Source: an uncultured Ruminococcus sp. | GTDB lineage: Bacteria; Bacillota; Clostridia; Oscillospirales; Ruminococcaceae | NCBI GenBank assembly: GCA_937907215.1 | Contig: CALESG010000017.1 | Location: 1 to 8,410 of the forward strand | Reading direction: 5' to 3' | DNA: 8,410 nt | Shown here: piece after piece, positions 1 to 8,075 of the stretch | How positions within the stretch are numbered: position 1 is the stretch's first letter | How the letters are laid out: every line of letters begins with the position of its first letter | The notes under the pieces: model-generated | What the model saw: the letters and a program-made list of their open reading frames with translations, nothing else | What the model was told of the DNA's origin: nothing | The model's database searches: none | Made by a program: the position numbers and the translations under genes

Positions 1-20
1 AAGCTTTGAAATAGAGCCTC

Positions 21-698
21 TCATTTCTTTTCACCCAAACAATAGCCAATACCTCTTACTGAAATAATAGCAATCTTTGAGCCAAGGGCAGAAAGTTTTT
101 TCCTGAGAAACGATATGTAAACATCGGTTGAATTATATTCAATATCAGTATCATATCCCCATATTTTTGTTATGCAGTATTCTCTTTTTAAAACTTTTTC
201 ACGATTAAGCATTAGAATTTCCATAAGTTGATATTCCTTTGCACTTAGCTTGATTCCAGATCCGTCCTTCATAAGTTTATGCTGAGTTCTGTTCAACTCA
301 ATGTCACCGTAACATAGAGTTTCATCAACATATTTCATGGAATTTCTTCGTGAAAGCGCCCACACACGAGCAATAAGCTCTTCTGTTACAAAAGGCTTTG
401 TCATATAGTCATCAGCACCTGATCTAAGACCCGATATTTTGTCCTCTATTTCGTCCTTGGCAGTAAGAAGTAGTACAGATGATGAAATATTGTTTTTCCT
501 TATCTCCTCTAAAACTTCAATACCGTTCATTTTAGGCATAGATATGTCCATTATGATAATATCGTAAATACCACTGAGTGCATTATCAAGGCCGTCAATG
601 CCGTTAAATGCAGTGTCCACCAAAAATCCCTCACATTTCAGCAGTTCAGCAATCGCCATGCAAAGGCTCTTTTCATCTTCAACTATCAGAACTCTCAT
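21..698 (-). CDS. OmpR/PhoB-family two-component response regulator
   Basis: Cytoplasmic transcription factor of 225 residues, the usual length for the OmpR/PhoB family. The receiver domain (about 1-118) shows the acidic pocket E7/D8, the phospho-acceptor D51 in the MDISMPKMNG motif, switch residues T79 and Y98, and K101 in the TKPF motif. The winged-helix DNA-binding domain (about 127-221) ends in the typical VRGIGYCL hairpin. The start at 698 is supported by an AAGGA ribosome site (706-710) seven bases upstream and a strong promoter at 737-765. The gene runs in the same direction as the xylanase genes but is separated from them by a terminator-like hairpin, so it is probably a separate unit. 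The stop lies 20 bases from the window edge, so a histidine kinase could follow but is not seen. The signal it answers cannot be read from sequence; control of the xylanase genes is only a possibility from proximity. Confidence 0.95.
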   Translation of the reverse strand: MRVLIVEDEKSLCMAIAELLKCEGFLVDTAFNGIDGLDNALSGIYDIIIMDISMPKMNGIEVLEEIRKNNISSSVLLLTAKDEIEDKISGLRSGADDYMTKPFVTEELIARVWALSRRNSMKYVDETLCYGDIELNRTQHKLMKDGSGIKLSAKEYQLMEILMLNREKVLKREYCITKIWGYDTDIEYNSTDVYISFLRKKLSALGSKIAIISVRGIGYCLGEKK

Positions 699-736
699 TT
701 GTCTGTCCTTTCTCCATTAGGTTTAATGATAATATA

Positions 737-765
737 ATTGTAACACATTTACCAATTTTTTTCAA
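737..765 (-). promoter_or_regulatory. Sigma-A-type promoter of the response regulator gene
   Basis: On the minus strand, a -35 TTGAAA (760-765) and a -10 TACAAT (737-742) are separated by exactly 17 bases. Each hexamer differs from consensus at one position. Transcription would start near 730, giving a leader of about 32 bases before the ATG at 698. Confidence 0.75.
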
Positions 766-864
766 GTGTATATGAAAAAATTATATTCATAGATTGAAAT
801 TGCTTTAAGCAAATGCAAATAGACAGAACAATATAACAAATAATAAATTTTTTATGTAAATATG

Positions 865-904
865 CAAAAAACCAGCCGATGAAAAAATCTACGACTGGTT
901 TTTG
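865..904 (-). terminator. Rho-independent terminator after the GH30/CE1 gene (possibly bidirectional)
   Basis: AAAAACCAG (867-875) pairs perfectly with CTGGTTTTT (895-903) around a 19-base loop. On the minus strand the stem ends in a T run, so it would end transcripts of the GH30/CE1 gene, whose stop codon lies about 30 bases upstream in that direction. The plus strand also has a T-rich run after the stem. The rest of 699-934 holds the regulator promoter and AT-rich sequence with no gene. Confidence 0.7.
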
Positions 905-914
905 TTTTGTACTT

Positions 915-942
915 CATATTTTAATTTGCATATTTTAATTTG
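915..942. repeat. 14-bp perfect tandem duplication across a stop codon
   Basis: CATATTTTAATTTG occurs twice back to back (915-928 and 929-942), followed by a further C that matches the next base of the unit. The second copy contains the TTA (935-937) that is the stop codon of the GH30/CE1 gene on the minus strand. The duplication therefore repeats the end of the gene, including its stop, into the 3' flank. It looks like a recent slippage event. No function is evident. Confidence 0.9.
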
Positions 943-3784
943 CCTTAAATACAGCTCTTACAAAATTGTAAAGATGTGCATGGATACTGTTATCACCATG
1001 ATAACCTCCATTTACATAGTGCCAGATATGTGGAACTCCGTTGCTTGTAAAATTATTATGGTAGTTTTCGGGATTTGAGTAAACAACTGTATCATTACTG
1101 CCTGCTGTAATAAATAACAGTGATGGAGCTTCTTCTTCAGAATTCCATTTAAAAGAACCCGTTACTCCGGGTGCGGGACACATTGCTCCTACATAACCGA
1201 ATAAATCAGGACGATTCATACCAATAAGAAGCGCTTCTCTACCTCCCATTGAAAATCCTGTAATAGCTGTATTTTCTCTTCCTGTTTTTACACTATAGGT
1301 GCTTTCTATATGCGGCATTAGATCCTTTGTAAGATCATTGATGAAGTTATCATATGCAGCATTATTTGCATCGTCCATAGCTGTACAATTTTCTTGTGTA
1401 GCACTTGAATAAATATACGGAAATACTACGATCATATCCTCAGCTGCACCTTCAGCAATTGCATTGCCAATGATCTGACGTGTATACATAGTTCCATTTC
1501 CTTTGATGATCATTCTATCTTGATTCTCCCAATATCCATGCATAACATAAAGCACAGGATACTTCTTATTTGTAGAATAATTTGCAGGAAGCAGAATGTT
1601 ATAAGGCTTATTACGGTTGCAAGTGGTTGAGTAATATGTTCCAGATTTAACAGTTCCATACTGAACGCCTGCTTTTTCCTGTTTTGAATCGGCTGTTTCA
1701 AATTCCACTACATTTGACTGAACAATAGGAGTATATTCAGACATTTTTAGCATACCTGTTTTTGGCTTTTCTGCAATGGTAAATTCATTTATAGCAACTA
1801 CAACATATTTCTGAAGCTGAACAATATCATTCATATCGACGCTGTCATTTTGATTTACATCAGCTGCCATAGCCGAAATACTATCAGAAAATCCTCCAAT
1901 GATACCTGATTTTGCGGCTGATACGTCAAAAATATTTATTCTGCCATCACAATTAACGTCACCATAGGCAAACTTCACTTCAGCAGGTCCATCTACAATT
2001 GTACCTGCTACTGCACCGATTGCTTCATCAATATAAAAATTATCGGCAGCACTTTCAGCTTCAACATAAATTACAAAGTCTTTGCCATCATTAGGAAGTT
2101 TAAATTTAGAATTTGCCAGCTGAACATATTTACCCTTAACAGCATTTGCTGAAGCAATTCGAGCGAATTTTGTTTCACCACTTGAATCAGTGTATTGAAG
2201 TGTCAAAGACATATTTTGAGTTGCTTTGCCGTCAAGATAAGCGGAACATACACTAAAACTATATTCGTTGCCTGCCTTAAAAACAGAACTCAAAACTTTT
2301 TCAGCACCGTTCCATGATGCAGTTCTATTTTGTACAAGCAGTGCTTCTTTATCCCTATAAGGTGTTCTGCCGCTGAGAATAACATTAGATCCTCCGTGAG
2401 CTGACCAATCACATATATCGCCCTCAAATGTATCGTGGAAATAATAACCGTTCTTATCAGGTTCGATTTCTTTTTCAGAAAGATTTACAACAAATGTAGA
2501 AACACTTTTTGCCGGAAGTTGTGCATAAAAACTGCTGCCCGTAAATTCGAGATTTGCAGTTTTAGCAAGATTTTCATTTCCAGATGTTCTATAGCGATCA
2601 ATACTTTTAATTGCATTGTTGCTGTTGACATTAAAATTCTGAGCATAGCCAGTATCACTCTTATTTACTGCTACAATAGTAACTTGATTGTCCTTTTTAT
2701 ATGCAGATACATAAACATCCTTTTCAGGCTGTTCAGTTGCCTCGATTCTTACAGCACCCGGACGTACAAACTTGGAATATTGAGCCATACAATATCCACG
2801 CTTAGAAATCTTGCCATCTTCAGTCATAAGACCATAACTTCTGCGAATATACCACCATGTATATGCACTCATATTTCCAACAACCAGAGCATTATGAATA
2901 TTCTCAGAAACATCCAGAGCCTCAGGGAATCTGTTGGCAGAATCTGCATCGCTGTTTGGAACATACACCTCCGTCATCCAGATTTGCTTTCCACTGTTTT
3001 CAAGAGCCGGAAAGTCCATCCAATCTCTCTGAGTGCCATACATATGAGTACCAAAAACATCGCAGTTAGCCATGGCTTTACTATTATTTAGTATCTTTGT
3101 ATAAAATTTCTTTCCGCCGTCAGGAACCCATGAAGCATTCTCGGGAGCATACTGGAATGATTCAGGCGACATAAGTCTTGTACTCGTAATCCTATCACCA
3201 TAATTAGCAATGAAATCAGTAGTTTCATCAGTAGACCAATATGTCCATTCACTTGCGAAATCAGGCTCGTTTTGAACAGATATAGAGTAAAGATCAACTC
3301 CATTATCTTTCATATATTTTCCAAAATTATTAAGATGTTCTGCATATGCACCATAATTTGATTTTGGAAGATGAAGTTTTCCATTGCTGCCGCCTGATTC
3401 GGCTAGATTTGCCGGCGGTTCCCACGGAGAAGCAAAAACCGTAACACCATTCTGTGAAGCATATTTCGCTGTAGGAACGGCTAATTTCCACTGATTGCTG
3501 TCTGGATTTACAAAGACACGGAGAACTGAAAGTCCCATCTCTCCTTCACCATTGCCAAAAGCTGTCTTTCTCTGTGCGTCAGTCATATCCTGACCTGTCC
3601 ACTCCGGATGATTGATTCCTCCGAATCCTACAATAGTTTGATATTCTTTTGAAACATCAACAACACATACATCTGCTGCGGAAGCATTTTGATTAATAAT
3701 CGGAACCATGCTGCATGTGAGTGTTACAGCCGAGGTAATAGCTGCTATTGCTGATTTTATAAATTTACTTGAAAACAAACGCAT
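935..3784 (-). CDS. Secreted cellulosomal GH30 glucuronoxylanase - CBM22 - dockerin - CE1 esterase
   Basis: Secreted 949-residue multi-enzyme. The signal peptide is about 1-37 (basic start, hydrophobic core, ASA-A cleavage region). The GH30 domain (about 40-436) has acid/base E173 in QNEPD and nucleophile E272 in WMTEVY. The WWYIRRSYG loop (R314/R315) matches the arginine loop that subfamily 8 glucuronoxylanases use to bind the methylglucuronic acid branch. A CBM22 module (about 446-595) includes W491 in RTASWNGA. The dockerin (about 605-665) has calcium loops starting at D609 (with N611, D613, N617, D620) and D642. The C-terminal CE1 alpha/beta hydrolase (about 700-949) has S845 in GFSMGG and likely D898 and H929, as in feruloyl or acetylxylan esterases; ester specificity is inferred. 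An AGGAG ribosome site (3793-3797) lies eight bases before the ATG. No clear promoter lies between this gene and the upstream GH10/GH43 gene, so the two may be co-transcribed despite the hairpin between them. Confidence 0.95.
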   Translation of the reverse strand: MRLFSSKFIKSAIAAITSAVTLTCSMVPIINQNASAADVCVVDVSKEYQTIVGFGGINHPEWTGQDMTDAQRKTAFGNGEGEMGLSVLRVFVNPDSNQWKLAVPTAKYASQNGVTVFASPWEPPANLAESGGSNGKLHLPKSNYGAYAEHLNNFGKYMKDNGVDLYSISVQNEPDFASEWTYWSTDETTDFIANYGDRITSTRLMSPESFQYAPENASWVPDGGKKFYTKILNNSKAMANCDVFGTHMYGTQRDWMDFPALENSGKQIWMTEVYVPNSDADSANRFPEALDVSENIHNALVVGNMSAYTWWYIRRSYGLMTEDGKISKRGYCMAQYSKFVRPGAVRIEATEQPEKDVYVSAYKKDNQVTIVAVNKSDTGYAQNFNVNSNNAIKSIDRYRTSGNENLAKTANLEFTGSSFYAQLPAKSVSTFVVNLSEKEIEPDKNGYYFHDTFEGDICDWSAHGGSNVILSGRTPYRDKEALLVQNRTASWNGAEKVLSSVFKAGNEYSFSVCSAYLDGKATQNMSLTLQYTDSSGETKFARIASANAVKGKYVQLANSKFKLPNDGKDFVIYVEAESAADNFYIDEAIGAVAGTIVDGPAEVKFAYGDVNCDGRINIFDVSAAKSGIIGGFSDSISAMAADVNQNDSVDMNDIVQLQKYVVVAINEFTIAEKPKTGMLKMSEYTPIVQSNVVEFETADSKQEKAGVQYGTVKSGTYYSTTCNRNKPYNILLPANYSTNKKYPVLYVMHGYWENQDRMIIKGNGTMYTRQIIGNAIAEGAAEDMIVVFPYIYSSATQENCTAMDDANNAAYDNFINDLTKDLMPHIESTYSVKTGRENTAITGFSMGGREALLIGMNRPDLFGYVGAMCPAPGVTGSFKWNSEEEAPSLLFITAGSNDTVVYSNPENYHNNFTSNGVPHIWHYVNGGYHGDNSIHAHLYNFVRAVFKAN
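1760..2449 (-). repeat. CBM22-dockerin cassette, copy in the GH30/CE1 protein
   Basis: Residues 446-675 of the GH30/CE1 protein align through their length with residues 566-796 of the GH10/GH43 protein. Shared blocks include FEGDIC, SGRT, SWNGA, GNEYSFS, VQLAN, NFYIDE, GDVNCDG and INIFD. The similarity continues past the dockerin into a linker (FTIAEK here, FPVAEK there). By eye about half the residues are identical. The block behaves as one duplicated unit that joins two catalytic parts. Confidence 0.85.
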
Positions 3785-3807
3785 TCTAATCTCTCCTTTA
3801 AATAATC

Positions 3808-3847
3808 TTTTGAAACAGCCATGTTAAAAAACATGGCTGTTTCAAAA
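3808..3847 (-). terminator. Perfect 18-bp hairpin between the two xylanase genes
   Basis: The sequence 3808-3825 is the exact reverse complement of 3830-3847, with a 4-base loop; the core is GAAACAGCCATGTT. It follows the GH10/GH43 stop codon by about 34 bases and ends 10 bases before the AGGAG of the next gene. It resembles an intrinsic terminator, but on the minus strand the T run after the GC-rich part is short and broken (TTTCAAAAG). It could instead be a partial terminator or an operon-internal hairpin that sets the ratio of the two messages. Confidence 0.6.
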
Positions 3848-3880
3848 ATATGAGGTTTTATAAATAGGAATTAGCTAAAA

Positions 3881-6800
3881 TTATGAGAAGCTCCACCAAT
3901 CAATATCAGCTTGATCACTGAATACGAATGTGAGATCTTTTGTACCGCTTACACTGTCAACAGGAACTTTAATTTCTGACATATTACCGCCAGCCGGAAT
4001 TTCAACATATCCTATAGCTGTACCTGTTGCATCACCTGTACAAATCTTAATAACTGCACCATTTTTAGAAGAAGCTCTTACTGTTACAGAAGATGCACCA
4101 TTACCAAACTCTGCTCCTTTAACCTTAATCCATTCACCCTTTGAAGCACTTACTGTTGTATCAGACAGTCCGTTTACAGTAATACCTTTTGACTGATTGT
4201 ACATTGTTTCAGCCTGGACTTTATTATATGGATTAAGAGTTTCAATCTGCTTAACACCAGTCATTGTACCAGTTACAGAAATTTTGCCATCATTTGATAC
4301 AGTAGCTGAATCAAGGTGAGTTGAACGATAGTTAAGACCTTTTCCATCATTAACACCCATTCTTCTTTCAATCACACGGCTATGATATAAGAGATAATAA
4401 TTACCCTTAAACTTAACAAGTGAGTGGTGATTATTTCCACCACCATCAAGCTGATAGGAAGCCGGGTTTTTAAACATAACGCCTTGATATGTAAATGGTC
4501 CAAGCGGATTATCTGCTGTCATATAAGCAATTTCAGCGTTATTAAATCCGTAAGGATTTCCGCTTGTGTTCCAGTTTGTGCAATAAGAATAAACATACTT
4601 GTTGCCAACTTTCAGAATACTTGAATCTTCAAAAAGATATGGAGGGTTAATATTTCTTGGTGTTCCTACAATTGAAATCATATCATCGCCAAGCTGAACA
4701 CAACGTGCTGTATCAGGATTAGCCTGTTTACCGTCTGGAACACCTCCACCATAATAGAGATAAGCTTTGCCGTCATCGTCTACAAATACAGCTGGATCAA
4801 AAAGCCATGTAACATTACTGTTTTCAGTCTGTCTATTTATAAGAGCATGCCCCAAAGGATCAGACCACGGACCGGTTGGACTGTCAGCTGTTACAACGCC
4901 AATGCCACCTGCACTATCGGCAAAATAAAGGAAGAACTTATCCTTGCCGTTAATATTTTTCCAACAAGCATCTGGAGCCCATGAATATCCAGCCCACTTA
5001 GCAGGTCCAGTTGAGTTTCTGCCTGCAACTGGCATTGCACCATGATCAGTCCAGTTTACAAGATCAGCTGATGAATGACAGTTAATAGTTTGAACATTAT
5101 ATGAGTTTTCCTGTAATTGTCCGTCTTTATATTCAAATGCATCATTTGTTGTATAAACATACATTCTGTCTTTATACACCATAAAACCAGGGTCAGCACC
5201 AAAACGTTGTGTATAAAGAACATTGTTTTCTCCGTCTTTCTTATAGCTTTCCGAAATATTTACAGAAGAAAAAAGCTTTTCCATTTCTGCTTTGTTGATT
5301 ACCTTTTCAGCTACAGGGAATTTCGTGATAACATGAGAGATATACTGTTGCAGGAGCTTAATATCAGTTGTATCAAACACGCCGCTCTGATCGACATCTG
5401 CTGCTATTTTCCATGCAGTTTTTTCAAAACCATTCTTATATCCGTTCTTTGCTTCACAAAGGTCAAATATATTGATTTTTCCATCGCAATTTACATCTCC
5501 GAGTGAAATCTTTACAGAAGGCTCAGCTCCTATAATAGACGTTCCTGCTATAGCACCGATTACTTCATCAATATAGAAGTTGTTTGTTGTTTCGGCTGTT
5601 TCAATATACAAACGCATATTAGAGGCATCTTCAGGAATCTTATAATTCTTATTTGCAAGCTGTACCCATTCGCCCTTTACGGCTGTACCTTCAGCAATTG
5701 TAGAATATTGTGTCTTGCCTGCTGCGTCAGTATATTCAAGCTTCATATAAAATGTATCTGTAGCAGCACCATCAAAATACATAACATTTGAGCTGAAACT
5801 ATATTCATTACCCGGAACAAATGCTCTTGGATTCAATGTTCGAGATGCTCCGTTCCATGAATCTGTTCTTTCTTGAACAAGCAGAGATTCATTTCCGACA
5901 AAAGCTGTTCGTCCGCTTGTCAATATGCTTGATGCTCCTCTTGATTCCCATGTACATATATCACCTTCGAATCCATCTTGGAAGTACCATCCAAATTCAT
6001 TAGGCTTTACAGGCTCATCATTATCACCCTGATAACCATCTACCCACTCAGACTGCGGAACCATTCCCATAAGAGTTGTATATGCAGGCTTAGGCTGATT
6101 GTTCTTATCATAAAGAAGTGCATCGCTTCCGGCACTCAGCCATGAATTAGCATCATTTGGACCCCAAATACAAACAGCTTTTACTCTACCATCAGATTGT
6201 GGATTTTTGTTCCAATCCATAGCAGCTTGGAATATAGCCTTATATTTATTAGCCTGATCCTGAAGCGAATACTTTCCGCTTTCAAGGCTTATATCAAGCT
6301 CTGTTACCTGAACATCACATCCAATAGACAGATATTTTTTCATTGCTTCAATATATGAGTCTGTACCCGCAAAACCTGTAGCATTTGCCGGAATGTGAGA
6401 CTGCATACCTACACCGTCAAGAAGTCCCTTCTGGTAAAGCGATTTACACATATTGTAAATACAATCTCTCTTATGATCCCAATACTCGTTGTAATCATTA
6501 TAGTAAAGATCACATCCTTCAGGAGCATACTTTCTTGCATATGTAAATGCTTTTTCAACAAAGCTGTTGTTTCCATAAACAGATACCCAAGCTGATGTGC
6601 CGCCTGTTACATTATTATCGCCGGCAACTCTTGAACCATCCTGTCCATTATTTGTTCTGTTTGCATCATCGGATATGCATTCATTGCATACGTCATATGC
6701 ATAAAGATCAAGAGTTGGATACTGTTGCTTAATCGCTGCAAATGTATTCTTAATATAACTTTCCAGACGCTGATCCATTACTGAAGATGATACCCAATTG

Positions 6801-7690
6801 CCATTGTTCTGGAAGTTATCCTTAAAAAACCAAGAAGGTGCTTGACTGTGCCATACAAAAGCATGACCTCTTAGACCAATTTTATTCTTTACGCAAAAAT
6901 CCATAATAGATGCACATCTGCTGAGTGAAATATTTATATTGTTATTTGTGCTTCCAGACTGAACAAGTATTGCATCTGCTTTTGTTTCATTTTCGCATTC
7001 AAGACTGCTGCAATCTTTTAAAATATTAGCAGTAATAGCAGAATTATTGATAGTACCGCCATTTAAGATATTACCAACTCTGAAATACTTGCCAAATACA
7101 TTTTTCAGACCTGCATTTGCAGCATCCACAGCATGAGCAACATTCTCCTGCCGTGTATCCTCTGTAGTAACCAGAACATCGTCAAAAGAGAAATCTCTTG
7201 TACTATCAGTTCTAATGGTGAGTCTGAATTCATAACTGTTTTCAGGAGCTGTATAATCAGCAGATATTTTTGTCCACTCTCCTGCATTTACTTTCTTATT
7301 TGAAAGTTCAACCTCGGTTTCTTCCCCTGTTTCTTCATCAATGCAGAGCAATGAAAGTCGGAACTTTTCAGCAGTGTCACTATAGACCTGTATACTGTAA
7401 TTATAATCTACTCCGCCGCTAAGATAAAAGCCTTTTGATGCACTTGCTCCATCCAAGGATGATGTTCTGCCGGATACCAGCATTCCCCTTGTTCCATTAT
7501 AACCAGCACCGTATTCTGCAATTAAGTTTACATTTTCAGAATTGCCATACCAACCTTCATATGTAACTTCAAAATCATTGCTTACAAGTTCAGCGGCATA
7601 TGCCTTTTCTCCAATATAGGGCATATATGCTGAAAGCCCTGCACAGCATACAGCTGCTGTAAGACATGATGCCAATTTTTTAAATTTCAT
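3881..7690 (-). CDS. Secreted cellulosomal CBM22-GH10 xylanase - CBM22 - dockerin - GH43-CBM6
   Basis: Secreted 1269-residue multi-enzyme. The signal peptide is about 1-33 (AYA-A cleavage region). A first CBM22-like domain (about 34-176) precedes a GH10 endo-xylanase (about 185-545), which has the LRGHAFVWHSQAPSWF motif, acid/base E337 in DVCNE and nucleophile E464 in VTELDIS. Next come a second CBM22 (about 566-717, W612 in DSWNGA) and a dockerin (about 730-785) with calcium loops at D732/N734/D736/N740/D743 and D765/D767/D773/D776. A GH43 five-blade propeller (about 825-1145) has base D833 (ADPGF), D965 (FDPAV), acid E1021 (FEDSS) and a conserved HH at 1088-1089. A CBM6 (about 1155-1269) closes the chain at DWWSFS. 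CBM6-linked GH43 domains are often arabinoxylan arabinofuranosidases; xylosidase activity is possible. AAGGAGG (7698-7704) lies seven bases before the ATG. It is the first gene of the probable two-gene unit, driven from 7756-7784. Confidence 0.96.
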   Translation of the reverse strand: MKFKKLASCLTAAVCCAGLSAYMPYIGEKAYAAELVSNDFEVTYEGWYGNSENVNLIAEYGAGYNGTRGMLVSGRTSSLDGASASKGFYLSGGVDYNYSIQVYSDTAEKFRLSLLCIDEETGEETEVELSNKKVNAGEWTKISADYTAPENSYEFRLTIRTDSTRDFSFDDVLVTTEDTRQENVAHAVDAANAGLKNVFGKYFRVGNILNGGTINNSAITANILKDCSSLECENETKADAILVQSGSTNNNINISLSRCASIMDFCVKNKIGLRGHAFVWHSQAPSWFFKDNFQNNGNWVSSSVMDQRLESYIKNTFAAIKQQYPTLDLYAYDVCNECISDDANRTNNGQDGSRVAGDNNVTGGTSAWVSVYGNNSFVEKAFTYARKYAPEGCDLYYNDYNEYWDHKRDCIYNMCKSLYQKGLLDGVGMQSHIPANATGFAGTDSYIEAMKKYLSIGCDVQVTELDISLESGKYSLQDQANKYKAIFQAAMDWNKNPQSDGRVKAVCIWGPNDANSWLSAGSDALLYDKNNQPKPAYTTLMGMVPQSEWVDGYQGDNDEPVKPNEFGWYFQDGFEGDICTWESRGASSILTSGRTAFVGNESLLVQERTDSWNGASRTLNPRAFVPGNEYSFSSNVMYFDGAATDTFYMKLEYTDAAGKTQYSTIAEGTAVKGEWVQLANKNYKIPEDASNMRLYIETAETTNNFYIDEVIGAIAGTSIIGAEPSVKISLGDVNCDGKINIFDLCEAKNGYKNGFEKTAWKIAADVDQSGVFDTTDIKLLQQYISHVITKFPVAEKVINKAEMEKLFSSVNISESYKKDGENNVLYTQRFGADPGFMVYKDRMYVYTTNDAFEYKDGQLQENSYNVQTINCHSSADLVNWTDHGAMPVAGRNSTGPAKWAGYSWAPDACWKNINGKDKFFLYFADSAGGIGVVTADSPTGPWSDPLGHALINRQTENSNVTWLFDPAVFVDDDGKAYLYYGGGVPDGKQANPDTARCVQLGDDMISIVGTPRNINPPYLFEDSSILKVGNKYVYSYCTNWNTSGNPYGFNNAEIAYMTADNPLGPFTYQGVMFKNPASYQLDGGGNNHHSLVKFKGNYYLLYHSRVIERRMGVNDGKGLNYRSTHLDSATVSNDGKISVTGTMTGVKQIETLNPYNKVQAETMYNQSKGITVNGLSDTTVSASKGEWIKVKGAEFGNGASSVTVRASSKNGAVIKICTGDATGTAIGYVEIPAGGNMSEIKVPVDSVSGTKDLTFVFSDQADIDWWSFS
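5303..5995 (-). repeat. CBM22-dockerin cassette, copy in the GH10/GH43 protein
   Basis: Residues 566-796 form the counterpart of the cassette at 1760-2449. Both copies sit between two catalytic parts (GH10 and GH43 here, GH30 and CE1 there). The first dockerin calcium loop is almost the same in the two proteins (GDVNCDGKINIFD versus GDVNCDGRINIFD), while the second loops differ more. Confidence 0.85.
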
Positions 7691-7725
7691 ATGAATTCCT
7701 CCTTATAATTTTTTTAACGCTAATG

Positions 7726-7740
7726 TTTCGCATAACGAAA
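7726..7740 (-). other. Small hairpin in the leader of the GH10/GH43 mRNA
   Basis: TTTCG (7726-7730) and CGAAA (7736-7740) form a 5-bp stem with a 5-base loop, about 10 bases into the predicted transcript and well clear of the ribosome site. It may only be a 5' stabilising hairpin, or chance. Confidence 0.35.
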
Positions 7741-7755
7741 TTATTTATTAACTTA

Positions 7756-7784
7756 ATTATATTACATAAAAAAACATCTTACAA
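7756..7784 (-). promoter_or_regulatory. Sigma-A-type promoter of the xylanase genes
   Basis: On the minus strand, a -35 TTGTAA (7779-7784) and a perfect -10 TATAAT (7756-7761) are separated by exactly 17 bases, with a T-rich spacer. The start would be near 7749, giving a leader of about 58 bases before the GH10/GH43 ATG. A 27-bp repeat shared with the divergent promoter lies 8 bp upstream of the -35. Confidence 0.75.
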
Positions 7785-7792
7785 CCTACATT

Positions 7793-7819
7793 TTGCAGAA
7801 TAGGTGGACAAAATGAAGA
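7793..7819 (+). repeat. Promoter-proximal direct repeat, copy 1 (candidate regulator site)
   Basis: TTGCAGA, four variable bases, then GTGGACAAAATGAAGA. It matches 8193-8219 at 24 of 27 positions at an offset of exactly 400, and CAAC at 7782-7785 also matches 8182-8185. This copy sits inside a perfect 7-bp inverted repeat, CATTTTG (7789-7795) and CAAAATG (7809-7815), with a 13-base centre, the kind of symmetry a dimeric regulator binds. Its centre is at about -53 from the predicted GH10/GH43 transcription start. Confidence 0.7.
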
Positions 7820-7870
7820 TGATGTACAATTATAATACAACAATGCAAAAAAATTTTATTGTAAATTTTG

Positions 7871-7931
7871 AATAAGAACCGTTCGGTGTTAACGAACGGT
7901 GCTTATTAGGGGAAATATTAGAGTACCTGCC
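7871..7931 (+). repeat. Hairpin-plus-tail element, copy 1
   Basis: A 37-base hairpin (7871-7907) has 15-base arms AATAAGAACCGTTCG and CGAACGGTGCTTATT, a 7-base loop (7886-7892) and one A-G mismatch (7877/7901). One base later comes a 23-base tail (7909-7931) that starts GGGGAAATATTAGA and ends CCTGCC. It matches copy 2 at 8076-8136. It does not look like a terminator on either strand because no T run follows the stem. Its role and orientation are unknown; plus is used because the tail follows the hairpin on that strand. Confidence 0.8.
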
Positions 7932-8075
7932 AGTGTTTTATTGACAAGCAAATACTTTACTAAAATTATATCAACTTACTTTTCCTTATTATACCATTTT
8001 TACAACAAAAATAGCAATTTTTTAACCTGTTATTATTTATTTGAATTTATCTATGATGATTTTTACTACAAATAT

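Noticed and set aside
1..20. Start of a histidine kinase gene after the response regulator
   Set aside because: Only 20 bases remain and no start codon is visible on the minus strand; a kinase is plausible by custom but not supported here.
800..820. Palindrome TTGCTTTAAGCAA and tandem GCAAAT copies
   Set aside because: It is short, AT-rich, and upstream of the regulator promoter without a second matching site at a meaningful spacing; chance is likely.
2435..3091. A 218-codon open frame on the plus strand opposite the GH30 coding region
   Set aside because: It lies fully within a gene with clear catalytic motifs, has no ribosome site, and its Ile/Cys/Ser-rich product resembles no family. It is an antisense shadow.
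7721..7740. A catabolite-repression (cre) site near the xylanase promoter
   Set aside because: The stretch TGTTTCGCATAACG has a central CG, but its spacing does not fit the TGNNANCGNTNNCA pattern.
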